From Lingula anatina (Eukaryota > Brachiopoda > Lingulata > Lingulida > Lingulidae), in assembly GCF_001039355.2 (NCBI RefSeq), contig NW_019773529.1:16974-66228 (forward strand): a stretch of DNA of 49,255 nt. Reading direction: 5' to 3'. Within the stretch, counting starts at the first letter, position 1, and each line of letters opens with the position of its first letter. Position numbers and translations under genes: made by a program. This document shows positions 34,666 through 46,721 of this stretch, in pieces. The notes below the pieces were generated by a model, which had not been told where the DNA came from, did no database searches, and saw nothing but the letters and a program-made list of their open reading frames with translations.

Positions 34666-37438
34666 GTTCAGCCATCATAGCCCCATCCTCACACCCTCAC
34701 ATATAGGCCTACAATAACTTTTCTTCAACACTGTTTATCTAGTGCACTGCCTCCATATCTTTTTTACTTACCAGTTTATTCAAACATGCCACATGTAGGG
34801 GGGTTGGGGGGAGAAGTTTCGAACGAACCATCCTTTTGACGAGAAAGGGCCCTCTAAGGCTAAAATTTGATCTAGGTACAAATGTATCGTGGTTGAAAGA
34901 TCGACCCCCCCCCCCCCTTTGAAATTGCTGGCTATGGGTCTGATATAGGCCTATTGTATTAGCTGTTAAATTCTGTGTATAACTTATTCGGGTCAACCTA
35001 AATTCCATACACCTAATCCTTGATCAACAATAAATGAATCATCAGGATGCCTGCTACCGGTATTTCCACCACTTGTCTTGTAACACCGGAAGTCAGGAGT
35101 ACTAGGTGTACTTTCGATATCGAAAGCACTCTCCCTCCCCCTATACATACCATTACAGAGGTCAAGATCTGCCCTAGTTACACAAACATTTTTACGTAAA
35201 CATTCCTATTTACATGTTCTTGTAATTTACTAGCTTATTCTGCATGTTCTAACGCAAGACGATATGGGTGTGGGTGCGTCACCTGTACGCCATTTTATAC
35301 TAATCTTCACACCTACATGTTTATCGTTTATTTGTTGCCGTATAAATAACGTATCGATGATCTGCAGCCTGGAAAGGCCTACATTGTCCTACCTGCTTCT
35401 AGCGATCTTTAAAAAGACCCTCGGTCGCTCAACTCGGCTGCTACATGTAGAGTATATTTGTCTATTAGACCAGGAGAAAGAGCAGTCTATGGTCACATCC
35501 GATCAAGCTCGGGGTCCGATAACTGAGCCTCGTCCCCGTCTATCGATATTTTGATCACAAGGGGAATTTGGATCACGTGACCTAAAACGGGGATTCCCCA
35601 TTTTTGCTGCCTCGACCCCCATATTTTGCACCCTGATATTTTCGATTTATTGTAGCTATGAGTAGCTTTATTAGGCTGAGGGTTTTTTATAAACAAAAAC
35701 AAGTAGTAAACAGGACGCACAGCAAATTCCAAGGATGCTGTGTACTTAAACCTGTCCAAAACTTACTGTGTTGATGTGGAACTTTCCTGTTCTTTCATTT
35801 TGCATATAAAACAAAACAAAAAGAGTCCCTGATCTATAAATAGCTACTGGTAATTTAGTCAGCAGTTACACCGCAGTAAGAACGTACCGATATATATATG
35901 TGATTCAATAGACAGATGACAGGGGAAATCGATCGTTAACTGCTTTTACTGTAGTTACATTACAGCTCAACGTAATTGAGGCGATACCTCACCGGTGAGT
36001 TGTCCTTATGAATGATGTTGATAAAGAGAAAAAGCAAGACAGTCGATATACGGCATTTTAGTCCAATGTTGATTAGAAAGAAACTATGAAGTGGAAGTGT
36101 TATTACTCATACACGTATGACTTCATAGTTCTTGATAATACAGGAGCAAGCAGGAGATTGAGAAAGAAGTAGACCTAGTTGGAGTCTTAAAATATTTGAC
36201 ATGTCTATATATATAACCACCTGTACGTGTGTCGATCTTCATGTGGGGTACATGTATTAAGTACTAATTAAGGTTGGGTGGATGGTTGGGGGAAGGGGTG
36301 TAGTGGAGAGGAACAAAGTTTGTCTCGGTTATCTTTGCAAATATTAACAGTAGACAAGTTTATATGTAATCAGCGAGTAGACATACTGCAGTAGATAAAT
36401 TATTCCCGACCAAATTTATAGGCCTATAGGCACCGTCATATATAGTCTTATAAATATTATAATTAAAAGAAATGCCACAGAGTTTTTTTCTTCATTTTAT
36501 CCCTTCGTTTCTTGGGGGCAAGTATAAGTACATTAGCCCCATTGGGTAGGCCTAGAAATCTGAATTTTTTTTTTCGGCTAATCAAGTGACTAATGTGGGT
36601 TATTTTATTTATTTATTTTATTATTACTTATTTTGAGGGGGAGGGGGCTTGTGTATTTTATTGATTGTGTAAGAAAACGACTGAGGTGTAATTTGTGACC
36701 GTAACAGAGAATTCACTCTGCTTTACTCTCACTTAATTATTATGCATCTTTAAGGTTAACTTTAGTAGGTTTTCTAAAGAAAAGGAACATAAAATCTCGT
36801 ATTTTCCATATTACCATTTTTTTGTGATGTGTGTGTGTGTGTGTGTTTTTTTTTCTTTTTTTTTTTTTTTTTTGTGGTTGAAAAAGGGAGGGGGGCAGGT
36901 CGACATGTACATTGTAGCTCAGTAGTTAAGTGAGGGCAAACTTGCCCCCCCCCCCCCTCCACCCCCTCCACCCCCTTGGACACACAACTGCTACCGGTAC
37001 ATTAGTTCCAATGTTGAAACAGTGGTGTGGAAGAGAGGCTCGTGCAACCTTAGTCCCCCGACTTATTCGAAAAGAATAACAAGACACAAACTGATACAAA
37101 ATGGAGTCCATTGCAAGGATAAGGCAAAATTAATACTAACAGAACAATGCGAGATTTTGTATTCCCACACCCCATACCTTCACACCCACACACACACGCA
37201 TACGTGCACACACGCACATACACACACAAACCCACACACTCACAAACGCACGTACACACATACATGCACACATACACTATTTCCTCCCAATCGGGTCAGA
37301 TATTCGCACAACTTGTATCCTAGGGTCTGATTATATACAGGTACATGTCATGTCCATGCACTCATCTCACAGCATCGCTTTTCAACAGTAATCAGGTCAT
37401 ATATGAAGCTAGTTTTTGTTTTTCTAGAAACGTACAAG

Positions 37439-40400
37439 ATGGCGGAAAGTCAGTGCGTTGTGAAGTTAGGTCGGTACAGGGTCAACATGCTGGATAAACT
37501 GGGACAAGGTGCCTTTGGAGTGGTCTACAGAGGGGTTGATACTAAAACTGAGACTCAGGTGGGTGCGGAACAAACATATATATATTATGTAAAAATGTAT
37601 AACGGGTGAATATATTATTTAACGAAATTACGGATAATTTAAAGTAGTGTAAATAGATATATAGAAGCTTATCTATAAATAGATGAATGAATGATAGAAA
37701 GATAAATGAAAACTATATTCACGGACAAGGAAGCACCCCCCTGACCCCCCTCCTCTAAACCCGCCGCTGAATTTGAAGCCTCTTTACTTATTTTTCCCCC
37801 TCCATTTAGGAGCCTAGCCACTTTCGTTTCCCTGCAGTCAAAATGTATCGGAAAGTGTAAAAGCATATCACGAGTATCACGAGTTCTTATAAATTATGCT
37901 GTTCTATATGATAAGTAGATTTAGTCACACTGATCCACTGACATTTAAAATAGGAAGCAGAGATAAACATTAATTAATGATATATGAAATCGTTTAGATA
38001 ATATATACAGATTACGCCACATACATGTATGTATGTCAATATTTTTTTCTGCTCAGATTGCAGCAAAGCAGATAGAATTAAAAGAAACTCCCGAAGGCGG
38101 AGATGCACTGGCAGAGCTTAAAGCTATGCAGAGCGTCCCGTCACACGACAACATAATAAAACTCCTGGACTTCCAATACCATGGTAACTCCTACTGGATC
38201 CTGGTGGAGTACTGCGACTGTGGCGACCTCACCGCTTATTTCAAGAACTACACGCCAGTCCCGGATGCTACAAAGCTGGAGTTAATGCTCCAAGTGAGCG
38301 CCGCAGTGAACCACTTGCATTCTCAACCAGAGCCAGTAACACACAGGGATCTGAAGCCACAGAATATGTAAGAATATAAGCACGATGAACATAAATGAAA
38401 ATGCATTTTTTAAAGTCATAGTAACTCTTCATTTTGATCAAAATTGGATTTTCCTGGAGTAAACGGCAATTTCCACGTACTTTCCAATGGTCAACGACCC
38501 CATTCCTGCATTCAAAGTTAATCCAGGGTTTTTTTCCTAAACGTTTGGTTTTTTGTTAAAATCTCTCAATAGACTATAAGAGATTTTAACTGACGGGGCC
38601 CTCTCTGACATTGCGTAGTCACGTGATTTCAAGCGATATTTTCTGGTGACCTACTTTAAACCGCGGGAAAAGCAGACAACAACAACACTATATAACAATT
38701 ATATAAGATTCATAAGATATATCCGTCTTATTGATCAAAATGCATTTATATCTAAAATGTGTGCAGTTCTGGGCTCTTCGTTATCGGACGCACTGTACAA
38801 AAACTTGCAACCTACGTCTGCGGATTGCATCACGCATATGGCGCCATATGTTATTTTGGTCTCGAATGAACGCGAGAATCCGTGTGACACCGCAGCGTCA
38901 TTGGCAACGGATGCCTTGACGACCTGAAAGAAAGGCATCGAAAGCCCTATTGACAAGCACAGATTTAAGTTTTACAACAATAACAGCCGTTTTAGTGGTA
39001 AAATGCAATAGAATACATGTCCATGCGTTGTTTACAATGTATTTCTTGCGGAATTTTGAATCTCAAAGGAAGAGTTATTATTGCATTAATTAAGCACAGG
39101 ACTTGACATTGAATCTCCCTCACGGAGCCTTTAGATTTAGTTGCAAGCCCACGAATAGATTTTATTGCTGTATCTATGTAAATCACCACTGCATGGCTAA
39201 CCTACATAATATTATCACAATGCAAACTTTTCAATCGATTACGATAAACCTTTGTCTGACTTTGCTTGTTTAAAAAACACACGTGATTCTGGGAGCATTT
39301 AATATGACAATATGATAAGTTAATATGAATTATGAAAAAATAGATCTCACCTTTAAAATGTTAACTAGTCTTAAAATTTTACCATTGCATTTGCGTGTGT
39401 TCCCAAAAGAATGACCATTACGGCTAAATTTATATCTAAATCTCTTTTTTTTTTATATAAAAAGAATGCGAACAACATATTTAATTTGCGATTTTCTCTT
39501 ATTACAAAGTAACACCAGATCATATGTAACCCTTGCAGTGATATTCTAACTGCTCCTTCTTGTTCTCAGAATGTTGCGTTATGGCGCCACAGATGACCGC
39601 CCTGTCGTCAAGGTAACGGACTTTGGACTCAGCAAATCTGCAGACACAGGAAAGACTTTCCTCATGAACACGGTGGCCGGGACGCCATGTTTTATGTCCC
39701 CGGAGCAGTTCTCACAGGAGGGGTACACGTCGTCTGTCGACATCTTCGCGATGGGACTGATTTTTCTCGGGATGATAAACTTTGATGAAGTTCAGGATAT
39801 TCTACCCATGTACAAAGGTATGTATATGTTTCGCAATGTTTACTATACATTGCACCGGTACATGTATATATTTTGTAATTTATAGTGTATACATGTATAA
39901 TACTAGTATATAATATGTTGTCCATACAGCTCTATATTATATGTATTGTAATTCTGGTCGCAAATAATTTGAAATAAAAACAAACATATCTAGAGCTTCA
40001 AATCTGAGATATTTGCAAAGTTTATTGGTTTTAGAAGTTGCCCTATCATTATTATTTATATACTTCTCGATTTGAATAATGCTTATATTTACAGAGGACA
40101 TAGACGCCGGAATGGCTATTCCCCCCGGGTTACAGTTATTGAACGCAGCGAAGTCGGGGTTAGACCCCCCGGTGTTGGTCAGACAGCGGGCATCTGACGG
40201 GACTTTGGTGGAACAAGTGAAAAAAGTGATAGAAAAAATGGTTTGCTTTGACAAGTCGAACAGGCCCCTCTCAAAAGAAGTCACCGAAATGCTTCAGGGG
40301 ATATTCAGTAAGCTATTCTGTTTTTCTGTTGGTGCATTATATTAAATATTCCTCTCAGAATGAGCAAGGCAATGATGAACTTAGGACACATAAATTGGTT

Positions 40401-43400
40401 CTTCCAACGTTGACAAGATGTTCTCTGTCACAAACTAAGAAATTCTGAACTTATAAGAGATATTTTGATACGCTATCTAGGTCTCGTTGAGACTGAAAAA
40501 GATGGCCGATGACGCACCAAAATACATCTAGTGAGTAAATAAATTCTTATAGTCCCTTACCTACACTGGTCTATCGTTTCATTGTGTGAAAAGCTCCAGT
40601 GGCCAGACAATTTTCACGGTGCCATGAAGATAAACAGTTAAAAAATATCCACAATAAATTCGGCAACCGTAGGATGCGCCAACATATAGATAATTGCGAT
40701 AGTATTTATGCCAAAACATCAAAATGAATAGCCCTGCCGTTCCAATCGGCAATCCTCGACTGTCGAGTGCGGAGACATCCGAGTAGTTCCAAGTGCTGCC
40801 GTTCTACCCTTTAAACCAATCAAAGCAACGGAAAGGGGTCACGTGATCACTTGACCTACATCTGATCGATGTAAACAATGAATTTCCATGCGAAGCTTGC
40901 ACATTTAATAGATGATTCCCATGCGTTGTTTCAATAAAAAAAATACGTCCTAGGTTTTTAAAATCGATGTCAATATCGAGAGAAAGATTNAGGTGGGGGA
41001 CTATTAGTTTGTCGCAATGTAAAATGTAAAATGATCATTATAATTTAACATGCTAGGTAATCTTTGTTAAACAAAAGAGCAAGACAATTGCCTGTGATGC
41101 CTTAATCTAATTTGTCATTTACAATTCTGATAAGTTTTCTCTTGCCCTAGTATACATGTAAAAAAAACATTTAGATATAGCTGCCTTTTACATCGTATTT
41201 ATTAATAAGAAGTGACTTTAAATCTGTATTACTGATTTGAGACATTAAATTAAAATGTTTTAGTTTCTAATTGATTTAAAATTGTGCAGTATTTACCGTA
41301 TTATCTTTATAATTTACAGGTCAAATCTCAAAACTACCGCCTCCACCTCCAAAACCAAAGGCAGAGCCCATTGCAATGCTGGAACAACATCGCGCAGAGA
41401 CGAGATCAGACGAGATGTCGAAAAATGCTGGAGCCGAGGATGACGTGACTGCCTTAGCCCTAAAAGTGACCAAGCAAGTGGTGCACGAGGACTTGGAACG
41501 TGCCATCAGAGAGGACAGTGGAGCAGTGGGATTTTTAAGGGCTTTAGAAGAAAGAAACTCTCAACTTGACGAAATTCTGAAGCAGATAACATCTGATGAC
41601 AGTGATGACGACGGAGATACCGATGGTGATCTAGCGAAGGTTACAAAGTCATTTTTAAACTAAATGGGTACCAAAATACCTGCATGTTACCCATGACTTC
41701 ATGGTCACAGAAAATATAATATGCGTACTTTCAGTTTATGTTGATTTAATGAATTGTTCTTATTTATTTTAATCAGTTATCATGATCACAGTACAATTTT
41801 GACTGTTTGTACGGTTGCTTAATAAATATACAATGTCATTTTATTTACTATCATGTTTTTATAGTGTATTGTATTGTTTTGTTTTTATTCTCTTCAACTT
41901 TTTACATGCTCATTTCTCTATATATCCTTCTGTACTTTGTTTGAATAAACATTAATTACTTTACTCATTTACTGAACATTTTAAAATTTACAGCTCCAAA
42001 AGGGAGACCGTGTAGAAGTTGACTTAGATGAGGAGAAAGTGAAGAAACTTCAAGTAAACCATGGGGGATGGAACACGCGGATGAAACACGTATGTCCGGC
42101 TTGTGTGAGACACAAGTATCCTCACTTTACATATATTAATGAATATTCAATATTAGATATTTTAACTTGCTATTTTGTTAATTTTATCATCTTGTTTCCC
42201 CAAAATGGTGCCATTAAACACTGTCCTGCTGTTTGTTAAACTTATTATCTTTTTGCCACTGGAAACTGTGTCATTTTCGATATACAGGTATATCGTTCAC
42301 CGTTTTCCGTTTTACCTACGGTCTCCAAAGTCTTTCGTCTAGAGGCGGCGTATTTTTTTATTTCAGTATCTGGGAGTGAAAGGGAAAGTAGAAAGTAAAA
42401 CGCGGAGACGTGCAGTGGTGAGATTCACAGACGGTCAACGGTAAGTCAGTTAAGCGCCTTTGGTTATAATGCGGGTCTAAACCAAGATCAAATAAGACCG
42501 TTTTTTTTTTAGTCCTCTCATGCTACATGTAAACGCCGTTCCATTGAACTTAATATTATTAGACATAGGTTTCACTGTCACAGCTTGTTTTTCTATCCCA
42601 ATGTTTTTAATCATTTAGATGGTCCTACAATATTAAAGCATTAAGGAAAATAGAAGCAGACGAAGATACAAGTGAGGATTTAGACGATTTCCAAAAGAGT
42701 GTACTTCTGAGTATGGGCAAACATAGAGACGTGGCCGTGGAGGGGTTGTTTAAGAAATATGACATCGTTAAACTTTCGGATGAAGAAGAGATCGTGAAAC
42801 TTTTACAGGAGGGGCACGGCGGGTGGAATGAGAGGATGAAATTGGTAAAAAAAAAAATACTTTTTTATTGCTGTAATAACGCCAGAGCTGTAATTGGTTA
42901 ATTTTGTTTAAAGAAAAACATTGTTATTTGTGATTGAGACAACCGCGAAAAATGTAGTACGTGTTTCTACCTTATATCTTTCTAGTAAAGCGCATTGCCC
43001 TATGCATTTAAACATGTGGATGAATAGTTTTCCCTGAATTGACAGTATTAAGGATAATATTACGCAATAGGGGTATAATGACATCACAATTACAGAACTG
43101 GTTTTTGCTTTAACTCTTAAAGGTAAGCCAAAGATGTTGTTATACACAAGTACGTTTAACCCAGCCTTAATAGAACGATTGTATTTTATATTTTTGACAG
43201 AGTCTTGGGGTTAAAGGGCTCGTAAACCGCGTGGAGTTCGGCAATGTCCGTGTTGAATTCGTCAACGGAGACACGTAAGTATACCTTCTACTAGTGAACA
43301 TTGAAACAAGCTGTTAAAAGTTATAAATAGTAGCGAGCTTGTTTGGAGGGCCATATAGTTAACAATATCCACTAAACATTGCCAAGACCAGGGTTTTAAG

Positions 43401-44983
43401 ACATGCATGTACCCAAACGACACCTACTGCCGAAAGCCACCACTAGGGAACATTCCATATTTTCTCTGTACAGGGGAGCGATGTTTTATCTGTGATTGTA
43501 ACTTTAAAACGATGCAGAAATGGCACACCCAATGACTGCATGGGGGGTGTCGTTAAAATTATAGCCGATACATTTTCTTGTAGCTCGCATGCAGTTTTTA
43601 TTATTCTTGGAAAGGTTAGTAAGCTTTCTGATGAATCTCTTGGCAGATGTGACACTCAGAAACTAGTTATATACGATCTACACCCAAGTATTCACTTCCT
43701 AACCTAAACAGTGCACATTCATTCATTCATTCATTAAGAACCGTGAATAGAAATGACCCATGCTCAAAAACACGTGCTTAAAAGCACCTATCACGTGTTT
43801 CGTGTCTTATTCCATCACCTGAATACTGACCTGCTCATTGAAATGAGACTTATGGGAGAGGGGTGTGTTATTAACATTAACAATGATGTTTTAATTTATT
43901 TGTAAGTTTATCTATTTATCTATATATTGGTTTCATTTAGCTGGGCCCTGAATCCCGAAGTTCTAATTAAAGCCGAGGAGGAAGAGACGGGAAATGATGA
44001 TTTAGAGACAGGCGACTTTGTCCTCATACGACCTGTCTCTGAGCAGGAGGCACGACTCCTACAACAGGATCATGGCGGTTGGGCAGCGGGCATGGAAAAG
44101 GTATTTATTTATTTATTTGTTCGTTTACTTATTTATTTGATAATTTATCAACCACCTATGCATCTATTTATACACTATATTTTGTACGAGATGGTTTAAG
44201 TGGAGGATATCATCCTCAATTATTTTCTGAAATCAAAATTATCTCAGGTTCGAACGTGAAAAACATTTTGGTTGAAGTGAAATCAAGTATTTAAACAAGC
44301 GCCAGCAGCTTTACCTCCGATAGGTTTGATTTTGGCTTGGTTTGTTAGTTGACAGTCCCGCTAAGATTGTTACGGATTTTGATAAAATGTTAAGGATTGG
44401 TCGGAAATGGAATCACTTATAATCGATTAGTATTTGGTGGTGACCATCAATTAGTCAATTAAAATGGGGTTTCATATGCCTTTCTATTTATGGAAGTGAT
44501 GTGATTTGTGACTCTGTATCGAATTTCAGTCTTTAGGCCACACCGGTGTTGTAAAAGACGTACTTCCGGGGTCAAAGGTCAAGGTCGAGGTTTCACAGCA
44601 GCCATGGGTATACAACAAGAGTTTGATAACTCTGGTGTGCAAAAAAGGTAAACCACTCTGTGCGAAGACAACAATTATGAAATGATTTTTGTTTTAGATA
44701 TATGAAGACCTCAATTACCATCACAAATACGTAATTCCTGATGGGGAAAGGGAAACTGTTTTTTTTTTTTTTAATTATTATTATTATTTTTAATGTAATG
44801 CAACATAATCTTTATAGATTTGCTAGCCGTAATGACAATTTATCCATTCATTATTTAAAGGCTGTACTTTAAATGCTTTTAAAAACAAATAAAACATATG
44901 TATACATCAAATATTCCTGTCCATATTTCTTGGGTATGTGAAATATACACAACGATAACCCTTAACATGCTAAGAGAATCCAT

Positions 44984-45019
<36 letters not shown>

Positions 45020-45120
45020 AAGTAGTATAGTGGCAGTTACGTCACCTATTTGACCAGCGGATGTGTTTTATTACAGAGGAGATGGTACGAGTGCTACTAA
45101 GGCGTCAGTCAGCCTTGTAA
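37439..45120 (+). CDS. Gene C: Ser/Thr kinase fused to three MIB repeats, 667 aa
   Basis: Twelve coding exons: 37439-37558, 38057-38367, 39570-39817, 40095-40307, 41320-41639, 41994-42089, 42367-42440, 42619-42844, 43201-43274, 43941-44100, 44530-44647, 45077-45120. All introns are GT-AG and 2004 coding bases stay in frame. Kinase: GQGAFG 22-27, Lys44 in IAAK, HRDLKPQN 136-143, DFG 161-163, SPE 187-189 (Ala of APE replaced by Ser, as in many kinases). The linker (~293-404) starts with a PPPPPKPK run and ends in an acidic DD-rich stretch. MIB repeats carry HGGWNTRM, HGGWNERM and HGGWAAGM, each split by an intron directly before a LG..G strand. The last exon (EEMVRVLLRRQ...) matches gene B's last exon (EEMLVAILKRK...). 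An acceptor (tttctag) lies 11 nt upstream of the ATG. It is cytoplasmic by absence of signal or membrane segments. Substrate and ligands are unknown. Confidence 0.91.
38414..39085. mobile_element. TTAA-flanked MITE, copy 2
   Basis: Same family as 19441-20037. Ends AGTCATAGTAACTCTTC and (reversed) TGCAATAATAACTCTTCC, with TTAA at 38410-38413 and 39086-39089. It is inserted in the intron between exons 2 and 3 of gene C, only 43 bp after the donor site. Confidence 0.85.
40990..40990. other. Undetermined base (n)
   Basis: A single n within the intron between exons 4 and 5 of gene C. It does not affect the coding prediction. Confidence 1.
44984..45027. repeat. (TAG)n microsatellite
   Basis: About 12 tag units with one variant, in the last intron of gene C, about 50 bp before the final acceptor. 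Confidence 0.9.
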
Positions 45121-46349
45121 ACCGCAGCACGGTTCACACACTACGCTTAGACTGCTTGTTGCCAGACTGCTGTTCCCAATCACTGGTGGTACTTGTTGGT
45201 CTAAACAGCCGATGGCTTATGGGCGTATACTTTCATTGCGGTATTGCTTACCTCAATGTGCAATACCTGTTCTGGCTGTGCGCCTCAAGAACAAGCTATG
45301 TATCTATCTGTGGGCTGATGGAACATAGTGTTCCAATGAGGCTTTGACCATCAGGCTGTTATTTAAGAGCACTTTCCCTCCTGGACATTGCTCTTTGTAA
45401 TGTGCAATAACCAAGATACAATATGGATGACCCGGAGACTCGTATCTTGGGATAGAAACATAGATAAACTTAAAGCGTACTGATTGGGGTTTGCTTTAGA
45501 TGTTATCTTTTTTAAATGTTAGTTGCCTTTTTTATCTGTTTAACCCATTTACTAAAGTTATTTAATGAGATTTTCAATCACTCACTAAATGCTGTGTGAA
45601 AGTGTTCAGTTTCACATACATGTATAATAATAGCGACTTGCACTTGTTGTACGTGGATTTTCACAGCCGTCTTTTATCGGTTTTTAGCCCAGCTTATAGT
45701 TTTGGAGTTTTGTGAAATGCAGCAAAAAGTATTGCTTTGAGTGCACATGTATTCTATTATGCAAACATATTATGTAAACTTCAGAATCATTACAATATTT
45801 GAACGTGATATTCATTTTAAGGCAAATTATAAACTGCAAAAACTTAAGTGTAATATGATTGAATTACCATGTCAAATTGTCTTCTCTTATTAAACAAATA
45901 TGTGCTAAAATAAAATTATATAAAATGGCCGAACGCGTTCGCTCTCCTGTAATGAGGCCTTTTGACATAAAGTAACCTCATAAACGCAGCATTTTCATCG
46001 CAAAGAGATCATGCACCTAATATCGACCGCAGGATGTAGCGATAAGGTGCCCGAAAAGCTCAGCGCCGCCGCGGTAATGTGAATGATTTGAATAAAGCTC
46101 GTTAGCTTCTACCCGTCAGGGTCGTAAAACGCGATAGGGAGTAACCCAAGTACAGCATTTTGTTCTAAATCGAGTAAGAAACGTGCGGTTTTCTTTTTTT
46201 TAAATAGGTTATTTATCTTCAGCCATTTGTCGATCTCTATCAGTTTATTTGCTGTTAGATCAATATCATGGGAGAGAAACGTCTCCAAATGTGAAGTTAC
46301 CTTCTATAGAAAATAACAAAGAAGTGCGATGAATGGGTTTTGTATATAA
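45121..46349. other. 3' flank of gene C and intergenic spacer
   Basis: No further exon seen. AATAAA words at 45909-45914 and 46091-46096 are candidate plus-strand polyadenylation signals for gene C. A short GC-richer patch near 46010-46080 is unexplained. Confidence 0.5.
45909..45914 (+). terminator. Candidate polyadenylation signal of gene C
   Basis: First AATAAA after the gene C stop, about 790 nt downstream. No cDNA support. Confidence 0.35.
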
Positions 46350-46355
46350 TTTATT
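46350..46355 (-). terminator. Candidate polyadenylation signal of the BRICHOS gene
   Basis: AATAAA on the minus strand (tttatt on the plus strand), about 367 nt past the stop codon. A reasonable 3' UTR length. Confidence 0.45.
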
Positions 46356-46721
46356 ATTTCATCTAAAACCCCAAAAAAGATATAAATATACACTCATACA
46401 CTGTATGCAAGTGTTGTGTTAAAATAGTGAAACATTCAATACACGCAACAACATTTCAAAAACAAAGACATTGCCCTGAAATACAAAACTACACATGCAG
46501 TCGAGGAAATTTTTATCGCATTTTATCACAATATTCTACATAGTTGAATCACAAACGTGGTCATCCCTTCCAACTGTAAGCTTCATGATCCAGTAAGTCC
46601 TTTCCCCATTCCCTGTATTCTCTAATTCACAATGGCAAAAGTGGGGTTAAATTTGTCGTCTTTCTAAGAAGTTCAGATATCGAGTATTTTAAAAAATACG
46701 CCATCGCCGCTGTGACGTCAT

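Larger units (their letters stand above)
33689..37427. other. Divergent intergenic region between genes B and C
   Basis: 3.7 kb between the first coding exons of two head-to-head genes. It probably contains the 5' non-coding exons and promoters of both, since each first coding exon is preceded by an acceptor. No core promoter stands out. It is crowded with low-complexity sequence: (GA)n 33857-33932, (CA)n 34629-34661, CA-rich 37175-37276, poly-C and poly-T tracts. It also holds one hAT-like MITE (34167-34406). Confidence 0.6.

Noticed and set aside
37022-37330. 102-codon frame rich in His/Thr
   Set aside because: Derives from the CA-rich microsatellite upstream of gene C.
43492-43707. 71-codon frame in a gene C intron
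   Set aside because: Lies wholly between exons 9 and 10, with no paralogous sequence in gene B.
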